The notes under the pieces were generated by a model. That model was not told the DNA's origin, did not search any database, and saw nothing but the letters and a program-made list of their open reading frames with translations. Positions 7,619 through 16,755 of a stretch of DNA of 35,944 bases are shown one piece after another. Numbering within the stretch: the stretch's first letter is position 1; each line of letters begins with the position of its first letter. The translations under genes were made by a program, and so were the position numbers. The stretch covers positions 1-35,944 of the forward strand of contig NZ_JAHAMK010000038.1 of assembly GCF_018383585.1 (NCBI RefSeq), in the 5' to 3' direction. This stretch comes from Microvirga sp. 3-52. GTDB taxonomy: Bacteria > Pseudomonadota > Alphaproteobacteria > Rhizobiales > Beijerinckiaceae.

Positions 7619-7636
7619 ATAAACCATTTGATGCAC
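7592..7636. promoter_or_regulatory. 45-bp operator copy C, upstream of galD
   Basis: This is the third copy of the 45-bp motif, read on the plus strand toward galD. The dyad ATGAA-N5-TTCAT occupies 7592-7606 and the conserved TAAACCATTTG block lies at 7619-7629. The first 27 bases overlap the last codons and stop of the LysR gene (RMKKIHQSP), so coding sequence and operator are merged here. It is 57 bp upstream of the proposed galD start. Confidence 0.78.
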
Positions 7637-7681
7637 CCGTATGGCTGATGCACCCTGCCCGCGATCCATTCACCAGCCGGT

Positions 7682-7696
7682 GGGAGACGGACCATT
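7682..7696 (+). promoter_or_regulatory. Ribosome-binding site and possible ATT start codon of galD
   Basis: GGGAGA (7682-7687) is followed after six bases by ATT (7694-7696). The ATT sits where homologs have their initiator Met: the downstream codons read QPRIPCMILRGGTSKG, matching the GalD/PrpF N-terminus. There is no in-frame ATG, GTG or TTG between the upstream stop at 7646-7648 and ATG 7715. ATG 7715 lacks a Shine-Dalgarno sequence and would remove the conserved RIPC strand. ATT is a rare but known bacterial start (infC). Confidence 0.5.
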
Positions 7697-8803
7697 CAGC
7701 CTCGCATTCCTTGCATGATCCTTCGGGGCGGCACCTCCAAGGGGGCCTACTTCCTGGCGGACGATCTTCCGTCGGATCCCGCGCAGCGTGACGCGCTTCT
7801 TCTATCGATCATGGGATCGCCGGACCCGCGTCAGATCGACGGCATGGGCGGCGCTCATCCGCTCACGAGCAAGATTGCCATCGTGTCCAAGTCCAAGCGT
7901 CCGGACTGCGATGTGGACTTCCTGTTCGGCCAAGTCGTCGTCGACAAGCCCAAGGTGGACGTCACGCCCAATTGCGGAAACATCCTTGCCGGCATCGGAC
8001 CGTTTGCCATCGAGCGTGGTCTCGTCGCGGTTCAGGGTCCGGTCACGCAGGTGCGCGTCCATACGGTAAATACCGGAACGATTGCCGAACTGAGCGTCCA
8101 GACCCCTGACGGCCATGTGGCTTACGGAGGCGATGCCCGCATCGACGGCGTGCCGGGGACCGCCGCGCCGATTGCCGTCGAGTTTCTCGATGCTGCCGGC
8201 TCCGTCTGCGGCTCACTGTTGCCGACCGGAAATGCGATCGATCGTGTCGCCGGTGTCGATGCGACTCTGATCGACAACGGCATGCCCGTCGTGGTGCTCG
8301 AGGCCGCTTCGGTCGGTCGAACCGGATACGAGGCCCGCGACGTGCTCGACAAGGATTCGGAACTGAAGGCGCGGCTCGAGGAAATCCGCCTCGAAGCCGG
8401 TCGACTCATGGGCCTGGGCGACGTCTCCTCCAAGGTCGTGCCCAAGATGGCGCTGGTCGCGCCGCCGCAAGCAGGCGGACATGTCTGCACCCGCAGCTTC
8501 ATTCCCCACGAATGCCACGCCTCCATCGGGGTCTTTGCCGCCGTGACGGTCGCCACGGCCTGCGTGTTGCCGGGCTCGCCGGCGGCCCGTGTCGCCACCA
8601 TCCCGCCCGGACGCGAGAAGACGCTGTCGGTGGAGCACCCGACCGGCGAGTTCAGCGTCGTGATCGAAGTCGGCGGAACGGAAGAGAGTCCGGTCGTGGA
8701 GAAGGCGGGCCTCCTGCGGACGGCGCGCCTGCTCTTCGAAGGGTATGCCTTCGCGCACGAGGCCCTGGCGCAACCGCTCGAGGCCGGCCGCGACGCTGCC
8801 TGA
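7694..8803 (+). CDS. galD: 4-oxalomesaconate tautomerase (GalD), PrpF/diaminopimelate-epimerase-like family
   Basis: GalD interconverts keto and enol forms of 4-oxalomesaconate, the product of gallate ring cleavage, before hydration by GalB. The frame encodes 369 residues from ATT 7694, or 362 from ATG 7715. It resembles Pseudomonas putida GalD throughout: RIPCMILRGGTSKGAYFLAD, MGSPDPRQIDGMGGAHPLTS, NCGNILAGIGPFAIERG, DGVPGTAAPIAVEF, LLPTGNAIDRV and RSFIPHECHASIGVFAAVTV. RGGTSKG, NCGN and LPTGN are family active-site loops. LigU, a PrpF-like isomerase, is a related family member acting nearby in the lignin pathway. The gene is first in the rightward galD-galB-galC-dehydrogenase unit, behind operator C, and 29 bp separate it from galB. 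The start codon is the main uncertainty. Confidence 0.9.
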   Translation: MQPRIPCMILRGGTSKGAYFLADDLPSDPAQRDALLLSIMGSPDPRQIDGMGGAHPLTSKIAIVSKSKRPDCDVDFLFGQVVVDKPKVDVTPNCGNILAGIGPFAIERGLVAVQGPVTQVRVHTVNTGTIAELSVQTPDGHVAYGGDARIDGVPGTAAPIAVEFLDAAGSVCGSLLPTGNAIDRVAGVDATLIDNGMPVVVLEAASVGRTGYEARDVLDKDSELKARLEEIRLEAGRLMGLGDVSSKVVPKMALVAPPQAGGHVCTRSFIPHECHASIGVFAAVTVATACVLPGSPAARVATIPPGREKTLSVEHPTGEFSVVIEVGGTEESPVVEKAGLLRTARLLFEGYAFAHEALAQPLEAGRDAA

Positions 8804-8832
8804 TTCAAACAATTTTTGTTCTTGAGGCTCTT

Positions 8833-9555
8833 ATGACTAGTGGAAAAACCGGACTTGTCGTCACCGCCCATCCCGGCGACTTCGTGTGGCGCGCAGGCGG
8901 CGCCATCGCCCTGCATGCGAAGAAGGGCGATCGCATGAAGATCGTCTGCCTCTCCTTCGGGGAGCGAGGCGAGAGCCAGTGGGCCTGGAAGAAGGGCGAC
9001 GAGTCGCTCTCGGACGTGAAGGCGCAGCGGCGCGAGGAAGCCGAGCGCGCGGCCGAGACGCTCGGAGCCGAGATCGAGTTCTTCGATGCCGGCGACTACC
9101 CCCTCCACACCACGCCCGAGATGCTCGACCGCCTCGTCGACATCTACCGCGAGCTCAAGCCGTCCTTCGTGCTCACGCATTCCCTGGAAGATCCCTACAA
9201 CGTGGACCATCCCGAGGCGACGCGCTTCGCCCAGGAAGCCCGCATCGTCGCCCAGGCGGCCGGGCACAAGCCGAACCCGGACCTCGCCTACAATGCGCCG
9301 CCAGTGTTCCTGTTCGAGCCGCACCAGCCCGAGCAGTGCAACTACAAGCCCAACGTGATCCTGAACATCGACGATGTGTGGGAGACCAAGCGCAAGGCCT
9401 TCGAGATTCTCGCCGCCCAGAAGCATCTGTGGGAATACTACACCCGCGTCGCCCTGAACCGGGGCATGCAGGGCGGCCGCAATTCGGGCAAGGCCATGAC
9501 CTATGGCGAAGCGTATCAGCGCATCTTCCCCCAGATCGTCGAGGAACTGGCATGA
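8833..9555 (+). CDS. galB: 4-oxalomesaconate hydratase (GalB), LmbE/PIG-L metalloenzyme family
   Basis: GalB adds water to 4-oxalomesaconate to give 4-carboxy-4-hydroxy-2-oxoadipate. The 240-residue product resembles P. putida Gal[97 protein letters not shown] and [11 protein letters not shown]. The usual PIG-L zinc motif AHPDD appears as AHPGD. GalB itself has an altered motif in this place, and the metal-binding His and last Asp are retained, as is the His in YNVDHPE. This is the GalB type of hydratase, not the unrelated amidohydrolase-type LigJ. Its stop overlaps the galC start (ATGA), indicating translational coupling. Start ATG 8833 follows TTGAGG. Confidence 0.92.
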   Translation: MTSGKTGLVVTAHPGDFVWRAGGAIALHAKKGDRMKIVCLSFGERGESQWAWKKGDESLSDVKAQRREEAERAAETLGAEIEFFDAGDYPLHTTPEMLDRLVDIYRELKPSFVLTHSLEDPYNVDHPEATRFAQEARIVAQAAGHKPNPDLAYNAPPVFLFEPHQPEQCNYKPNVILNIDDVWETKRKAFEILAAQKHLWEYYTRVALNRGMQGGRNSGKAMTYGEAYQRIFPQIVEELA

Positions 9556-10244
9556 AGCCCGTCGTCGTCACCAACACCCCGCGCATCGACCGTTCAGTGG
9601 TCGAACGCCTCGCGGAACTCGGCACCGCGACGACCCATGAGGCCATGGGCCGGGTCGGTCTCATGAAGCCCTACATGCGGCCGATCTGGGCGGGAGCGCA
9701 GGTGGCCGGCAGCGCCGTGACGGTGCTGGCCCAGCCGGGCGACAACTGGATGATCCACGTGGCCGTCGAGCAGTGCCAGCCGGGCGACATTCTGGTCGTC
9801 GGCGTCACCACCGACAACACGGACGGCATGTTCGGCGATCTGCTGGCCACGTCCCTGAAGGCCAGAGATGTGGTCGGCCTCGTGATCGATGCCGGCGTCC
9901 GTGACGTGAAGACGCTGACCGAAATGGGCTTTCCCGTATGGTCCCGTGCCATTTCCGCAAAGGGAACGGTGAAGGCGACGCTCGGATCGGTCAATGTCCC
10001 GGTCGTTTGCGCGGGCGCCCTGGTGAAGCCCGGCGACGTCATCGTCGCAGATGACGACGGGGTCGTGGTGGTTCCGCGCAAGGAGGCTGAAGCCGTTGCG
10101 GTCGTGGGCGAGGCCCGTGTCGCCAATGAAGGCTCGAAGCGCGAAACCCTCGCCTCGGGCGTTCTCGGGCTCGACCTCTACAAGATGCGTGAACCGCTGG
10201 CGGAGGCGGGTCTGACCTATGTCGAATACAAGGATGAGGACTGA
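9552..10244 (+). CDS. galC: 4-carboxy-4-hydroxy-2-oxoadipate aldolase (GalC/LigK), RraA-like family
   Basis: This aldolase splits 4-carboxy-4-hydroxy-2-oxoadipate into pyruvate and oxaloacetate, the last step of the 4,5-cleavage and gallate pathways. It has 230 residues, the usual size. Family features are [60 protein letters not shown] and AGVRDVKTL, in which Arg117 and Asp118 correspond to the conserved substrate and metal-water residues of the HMG/CHA aldolases. [16 protein letters not shown] and [13 protein letters not shown] complete the fold. ATG 9552 overlaps the galB stop by four bases. The fold is shared with the RNase E regulator RraA, but context fixes the aldolase role. Confidence 0.93.
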   Translation: MKPVVVTNTPRIDRSVVERLAELGTATTHEAMGRVGLMKPYMRPIWAGAQVAGSAVTVLAQPGDNWMIHVAVEQCQPGDILVVGVTTDNTDGMFGDLLATSLKARDVVGLVIDAGVRDVKTLTEMGFPVWSRAISAKGTVKATLGSVNVPVVCAGALVKPGDVIVADDDGVVVVPRKEAEAVAVVGEARVANEGSKRETLASGVLGLDLYKMREPLAEAGLTYVEYKDED

Positions 10245-10280
10245 CGCCTTCGTCAGCCTCATGAGGAGCGGTGGAACCAC

Positions 10281-11099
10281 ATGAGCCTTAAGATCGCCTT
10301 CATCGGCTATGGAGAAGTCGGACAGGTCTTCTCTCGTCAGCTCGCGGCCAAACCGGGCGTGAGGATCACGGTCTATGACATCCTCTTCGACAATCCCCGG
10401 AAAGGATCGGAGCTGCGGCAGCGGGCTTCGGAGACCGGCGTTCGGGCGGCCAACAGCGTGGCCGATGCATGCCGCGGAGCCGATATCGTGATCTCTGCCG
10501 TCACAGCTGATTCCGCCGTCTCCGCGGCGGAACAGGTTGCTCCGTCCCTTCACGCGTCGCAGGCCTACATTGACCTCAACTCCGTCTCTCCTGCCACCAA
10601 GGAGCGGGTGGCTGAGCCTGTCCGTGGAAGAGGCGCTGACTTCATCGAGTTTGCCGTGATGGCCCCTGTCAAAGAACCGGGCATCGAAGTGCCGATCTTG
10701 AGCGGCGGGGAGAAAGCCGAAGAGATCTCCGGCCGGCTCAACGGGCTCGGCATGAAGATCACCCCGGTCAGCACCGGGATCGGAACGGCCTCCGCCACGA
10801 AACTGTGCCGCAGCATCGTGATCAAGGGAATGGAAGCCCTGATGGTCGACTTCACCCTGGCGTCGGAAAAAGCAGGTGTCATGCCGGCGGTCCTGGCGAG
10901 CCTGAAAGCCTCCTATCCCGGCATGGACTGGGAGAATATTGCAAGGGTCATGATGTCCCGCGTGCGGCAGCACGGCGTTCGGCGCGCTGCGGAGATGCGC
11001 GAGGCCAGCCGCATGATCGATGAACTGGGCCTGGACGGCTCCCTCGCCAGTGCCATCGCGGATCGCCACGAGCGCTTTGCCAAAGCCGATAAGATTTAA
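10281..11099 (+). CDS. NAD(P)-dependent dehydrogenase, 6-phosphogluconate dehydrogenase-like N-domain with DUF1932-type C-domain
   Basis: A 272-residue protein. Residues 4-30 form a Rossmann start, KIAFIGYGEVGQVFSRQLA, with GxGxxG. ADIVISAVTADSAV and AYIDLNSVSPATKERV follow the beta-hydroxyacid dehydrogenase/6PGDH pattern. ATKLCRSIVIKGMEALMVD contains the conserved Lys helix, and the C-terminal part (SYPGMDWENIARVMMSRVRQ) fits DUF1932. It is 36 bp after galC with GAGGAG upstream, so it is the fourth gene of the gal unit. Its reaction is unknown. The LigC step, oxidation of 4-carboxy-2-hydroxymuconate semialdehyde, lacks a normal LigC (Gfo/Idh/MocA family) here. This enzyme might fill that gap or act on another oxo/hydroxy acid; that is speculation. 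Confidence 0.85.
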   Translation: MSLKIAFIGYGEVGQVFSRQLAAKPGVRITVYDILFDNPRKGSELRQRASETGVRAANSVADACRGADIVISAVTADSAVSAAEQVAPSLHASQAYIDLNSVSPATKERVAEPVRGRGADFIEFAVMAPVKEPGIEVPILSGGEKAEEISGRLNGLGMKITPVSTGIGTASATKLCRSIVIKGMEALMVDFTLASEKAGVMPAVLASLKASYPGMDWENIARVMMSRVRQHGVRRAAEMREASRMIDELGLDGSLASAIADRHERFAKADKI

Positions 11100-11120
11100 G
11101 AGTTCGGCGAACATTCTCCA

Positions 11121-11211
11121 CGTCATGGCCGGCCTTGTGCCGGCCATCTCGATCCTATGAGGCGTCGCGCTCTTCCCCGTCGGGATCACCGGCACAAGGC
11201 CGGTGATGACG
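11121..11211. repeat. Paired palindromic element between convergent genes (REP-like, possible bidirectional terminator)
   Basis: Two 28-bp arms (11121-11148 and 11184-11211) are near-perfect inverted copies. Each arm is itself a hairpin: ATGGCCGGC-CTTGT-GCCGGCCAT on the left and ATCACCGGC-ACAAG-GCCGGTGAT on the right. Where the arms differ, both sides of each stem differ together, so pairing is kept. The loops CTTGT and ACAAG are mutually complementary. It lies between the stop of the rightward dehydrogenase (11099) and that of leftward pobA (11239). Similar palindrome pairs are scattered in many Hyphomicrobiales genomes as I recall them. Confidence 0.75.
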
Positions 11212-11238
11212 TGTGGCGTGCTATCGCCGCCGAGAACG

Positions 11239-12456
<1,218 letters not shown>

Positions 12457-12553
12457 GATACGATGAACCCTGCCCTCCAAACGGCCAATAGACAAAGCGA
12501 GCATCTGATTGGACAATTCGAACATTTCGCCGCACATGGAGGAGAGAGCAGCG

Positions 12554-13447
12554 TTGGCCATCGGCAGCATTCCGACTTACGCGCTCTATGGAGAAACCGG
12601 CGACGATCCGACGACGGATTGGGTCCACTGTGAAACCATCCAGATCCGCAGTCGCTTGCACAATTACAGGATTCTGCCCCACCGGCACGAGAAGCTGTTC
12701 CAGATCCTTTATCTGGCGGGCGGCACGGCTGAGATCGTGGTCGATGGCCGGAGCACGCAGCTGATCGGACCGTCCATCGTCACCCTGCCCTCGATGGCGG
12801 TGCACGGCTACACGTTCTCGCCGAACGTGCAGGGGATGGTGCTGACCCTGTTCGATAGCCGCCTAACCGATATTCTGGCAGCCATGGACGGCGTTCGAGA
12901 GACATTTCGATCCGTTCAGGTGATCAGCCTCCAGGACCACGAGGATGCCGCCCGCACCGTGGCCGCCGACATGGCCTCCCTCGCGGCCGAATTTTCTGGT
13001 CGTGGGTCCGGACGCCTTGAAGCCATTGAGGCCCGCCTGATGCTCATACTGATCGCACTCCATCGGCTGCAGGGATCAGGCCAGTCCGCCGGCCATCACG
13101 GTCCTGGGCGAAGGGCGCTTCAGCATGCCTTGCGCTTTCGCGAACTCGTCGACCGCGATTTTCGTAGCCACCATCCGATCGAGGTCTATGCCCGCAAGCT
13201 GGGCCTGACCTCACCCCATCTCAACCGCATCTGCCGGGAGCATCTCGGCGACACGGCGCTCGGCATCGTCCATCAGCGGATCGTCCTCGAGGCCAAGCGC
13301 TACCTGACCTTCACCACGTTGAGCGCCAAGGAGATCGCCCTGTCGCTCGCGTTCGACGATCCGGCCTATTTCGCCCGCTTCTTCAAACAGAAAACCGGAC
13401 TTCCGCCCCTCGCCTTCCGGGCAATGCAGCAGAGCACGATGGCTTGA
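12554..13447 (+). CDS. AraC-family transcriptional regulator, probable activator of pobA (PobR/PobC-like)
   Basis: The protein is about 297 residues. The N-terminal part is a cupin-like sensor: IPTYALYGE, LHNYRILPHRHEKLFQILYL and GPSIVTLPSMAVHGYTF. The C-terminal AraC double HTH is clear: HPIEVYARKLGLTSPHLNRI for the first and TTLSAKEIALSLAFDDPAYF with ARFFKQKTGLPPLAFR for the second. AraC-type PobR proteins beside pobA respond to 4-hydroxybenzoate, and that role is inferred here from divergence with pobA. The start is uncertain. TTG 12554 has GGAGGAG nine bases upstream and puts the conserved IPTYALYGE near the N-terminus. ATG 12536 lacks a Shine-Dalgarno, and TTG 12509 is also possible. Confidence 0.9.
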   Translation: MAIGSIPTYALYGETGDDPTTDWVHCETIQIRSRLHNYRILPHRHEKLFQILYLAGGTAEIVVDGRSTQLIGPSIVTLPSMAVHGYTFSPNVQGMVLTLFDSRLTDILAAMDGVRETFRSVQVISLQDHEDAARTVAADMASLAAEFSGRGSGRLEAIEARLMLILIALHRLQGSGQSAGHHGPGRRALQHALRFRELVDRDFRSHHPIEVYARKLGLTSPHLNRICREHLGDTALGIVHQRIVLEAKRYLTFTTLSAKEIALSLAFDDPAYFARFFKQKTGLPPLAFRAMQQSTMA

Positions 13448-13502
13448 ACCATCCATAGAACCCCGACAGGCCCCTAGCGTTACCTGCAGGAGGAGATACG
13501 CC

Positions 13503-13670
13503 ATGGCCGATACCGAGCGAAAGAATCCCGGCGACGAAGACATGCCGGGCACCAAGCAGACCGGAGAGGATATCTGCCCGACCTGCGATGGGTCCGGCAG
13601 CGTCGGACAGAAGCCATGCCCGGATTGCGGCGGCTCCGGCCGGATCACCGTCATCGTCGGAGACGCCTGA
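13503..13670 (+). CDS. Small DnaJ-type zinc-finger protein, 55 residues, unknown function
   Basis: A short gene with a strong ribosome-binding site (AGGAGGAG, about 10 bp before ATG 13503). The first 24 residues are polar and acidic. The rest has two CxxCxGSG units, CPTCDGSGSVG and CPDCGGSGRI, the same repeat as in the DnaJ zinc-binding domain, able to hold one zinc. No J domain or other region is present. It lies 55 bp after the AraC gene and converges on pcaB, ending 6 bp before that gene's stop. Stand-alone proteins of this type occur in many alphaproteobacteria. A chaperone-related or metal-binding role is only a guess. Confidence 0.8.
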   Translation: MADTERKNPGDEDMPGTKQTGEDICPTCDGSGSVGQKPCPDCGGSGRITVIVGDA

Positions 13671-13676
13671 GGAAGG

Positions 13677-14744
13677 CTACTCTTGAGCCGCCTTCGAGGG
13701 CGCGAAGCTCATGCTCTCGATGAGGCCCTGAGCCCTGCTCAAGGCCGCCGCCGAGGAGACCACCATCTGCGGCAGCACCATCCACTCGAGGGTCCAGGCC
13801 GCTCCGGAGCGCTCGCCCTCATGCACGAGGGCCTGATGCAGGGTGCCGAGCATTCCGGCATTGAAACGGGCGAGCGTCACCAGCACCTCGGCCGGAACCG
13901 GATTGGATTTGTGCGGCATCGCCGACGAGCCGCCACCTGTCGCGAGCCGCACTTCGCCGACCTCGTTTTGCGCCATCAGGGCGATATCCTGGCCGATCTT
14001 GCCCAGCGTGCCGGTGAGGAGCGAGAGGAAGGCGCCGAACTCGCCGATGCGGTCACGCTGCGAATGCCAGGATGGGGCACGTCCGAGCCCCAGGATCTCG
14101 GCCATGGTATCGGCCACTTCATCACCATGACCTTTCAGCTCCGCGCGCGTCCCGATGGGGCCGCCGAGCTGGAGGACGAGCAGGCGCGGTGTGAGAGTCT
14201 GAAGCGCTTCCCTGTGCCGCTCCAGGGGCTGGATCCAGGTATGGATCTTGTCGGCCGCCGTGAAAGGAAGCGCCTGCTGCATCCGTGTATGAGCCATGAG
14301 GCGTACCGAGCCGTCCCGGCGCTTCAATCCGTCGAGGGTATGGATCAGCGTATCGAGGCGATGTCCGAGATTCTCGATCACGCTTTTCAGGCGCAGGATC
14401 AGAGCGGTGTCGATGATGTCCTGGCTGGTCGCTCCCAGGTGAACGGATTTGCCATGGGGTTCGCCGACGGCCGCGCGTAGCTGCTTGATGAAGTCCGGAA
14501 CGATCACGCCGTCGCGGGCCAGGCCCTCGGCAAGTCTGGCCCAGTCCGCTTGGAAGCTCCCGCAAATCTCGGCGATGCGACGCGCGGCCTCCTTGTCGAT
14601 CAGCCCAACCTTCGCCTCGGCCTCCGCAAGAGCCGCCTCCACGCGCAGCATGGCTGCGAGCTCGGCTTCGTTGGAAAAGAACGCCCCCACCTCCTTGTCG
14701 CCGACAAGGGCCTGCAGGACTGGATATGGGAGCAACTGTGTCAT
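13677..14744 (-). CDS. pcaB: 3-carboxy-cis,cis-muconate cycloisomerase
   Basis: PcaB cyclises 3-carboxy-cis,cis-muconate, the product of PcaHG, to 4-carboxymuconolactone. It belongs to the fumarase/aspartase (class II fumarate hydratase-like) superfamily, with signature GGGSSAMPHKSNPVPAEVL, GKSVHLGATSQDIIDTALIL and HTRMQQALPFTAADKI. At 355 residues it is shorter than some PcaB proteins of about 450 because it lacks the extended C-terminal domain, as in the alphaproteobacterial form. ATG 14744 (MTQLLPYPVLQALVGD) has GAGG six bases upstream; ATG 14747 just before it is also possible. It is the last gene of the leftward liv-pca run and begins 13 bp after the pcaF stop. Confidence 0.94.
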   Translation of the reverse strand: MTQLLPYPVLQALVGDKEVGAFFSNEAELAAMLRVEAALAEAEAKVGLIDKEAARRIAEICGSFQADWARLAEGLARDGVIVPDFIKQLRAAVGEPHGKSVHLGATSQDIIDTALILRLKSVIENLGHRLDTLIHTLDGLKRRDGSVRLMAHTRMQQALPFTAADKIHTWIQPLERHREALQTLTPRLLVLQLGGPIGTRAELKGHGDEVADTMAEILGLGRAPSWHSQRDRIGEFGAFLSLLTGTLGKIGQDIALMAQNEVGEVRLATGGGSSAMPHKSNPVPAEVLVTLARFNAGMLGTLHQALVHEGERSGAAWTLEWMVLPQMVVSSAAALSRAQGLIESMSFAPSKAAQE

Positions 14745-14757
14745 CATGAGCCTCGCG

Positions 14758-15963
<1,206 letters not shown>

Positions 15964-15964
15964 C

Positions 15965-16753
15965 TTAAGACCCCTTCTTGCCGCCGTGAGCTTTCTCGGT
16001 CCGGGCCTGAAGCTCGCGCAGGGTGGTGAGTTCGAGTTCGGACGGCGGAGGCGTTTCCTCGAGACGCTCGGAGAATCGGACCTTCCAGCCGCAGGTTTCC
16101 TGCACCTTATCCCGGGTCACGCCGCGATGCATCGACACCACGGTGAATTCCTTGGTCTCGGGATCCGGCTTCCAGATGGCGAGATCGGTGATCAGGAGGG
16201 TCGGGCCCTGGGTGGTGATGCCGAGCCGCTCGCGGTGGTTGCCGCCCTCCCCGTGGCCGAAGGAGGTGTAGAAGTCGATCTTTTCCACCATGCCACGAGT
16301 AGCCTGCTTCATGGTGATGAAGACCTGCCTGCAGGAGGTGGCGATCTCCGGCGCGCCGCCGCCGCCGGGCAGACGAACCTTCGGCTTGTGATAGTCGCCG
16401 ATCACCGTGGTGTTGATGTTGCCGAAGCGGTCGAGCTGGGCGGCGCCCAGAAAGCCGATCGAGATCCGTCCGCCCTGGAGCCAGTAGCGGAACATCTCCG
16501 GCACCGACACCGTGGTCACGGCCGTCTCGCACAGCTCACCGTCGCCGATGGAGAGCGGCAGCACGTTCGGCGCCGTGCCGATGGTGCCGCTCTCGTAGAT
16601 CAGGGTGATGTCGGGCGCATGGGTCAGACGGGCCACGTTGCAGGCGGCCGAAGGAGCGCCGATACCGACGAAGCAGACGTCGTCGTTGGACAGCGCCCGC
16701 GCCGCCGCGATGGTCATCATCTCGTTGGGCGTGAAGTCTGAGAGGCTGGTCAT
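15965..16753 (-). CDS. pcaJ: 3-oxoadipate CoA-transferase, subunit B
   Basis: The B subunit of the family I CoA-transferase that moves CoA from succinyl-CoA to 3-oxoadipate. The catalytic Glu54 is visible in LIYESGTIG. FVGIGAPSAACNVARLTHAP, LGAAQLDRFGNINTTVIGDY and LPGGGGAPEIATSC are conserved. The length (262 residues) and motifs look more like the glutaconate CoA-transferase-like form of PcaIJ than the Pseudomonas form of about 215 residues. pcaI ends 2 bp upstream of its start and pcaF begins just after it, so subunits A and B are co-translated. Confidence 0.93.
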   Translation of the reverse strand: MTSLSDFTPNEMMTIAAARALSNDDVCFVGIGAPSAACNVARLTHAPDITLIYESGTIGTAPNVLPLSIGDGELCETAVTTVSVPEMFRYWLQGGRISIGFLGAAQLDRFGNINTTVIGDYHKPKVRLPGGGGAPEIATSCRQVFITMKQATRGMVEKIDFYTSFGHGEGGNHRERLGITTQGPTLLITDLAIWKPDPETKEFTVVSMHRGVTRDKVQETCGWKVRFSERLEETPPPSELELTTLRELQARTEKAHGGKKGS

Positions 16754-16755
16754 TC

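Noticed and set aside
8857..8880. Apparent loss of the PIG-L zinc motif in GalB (AHPGD for AHPDD)
   Set aside because: GalB proteins already differ from the AHPDD consensus at this place, and the His and final Asp are kept, so this is not evidence of inactivity.
9594..11195. Open minus-strand frame of 533 codons opposite galC and the dehydrogenase
   Set aside because: It crosses two recognised plus-strand genes, shows no domain and follows their third-codon bias.
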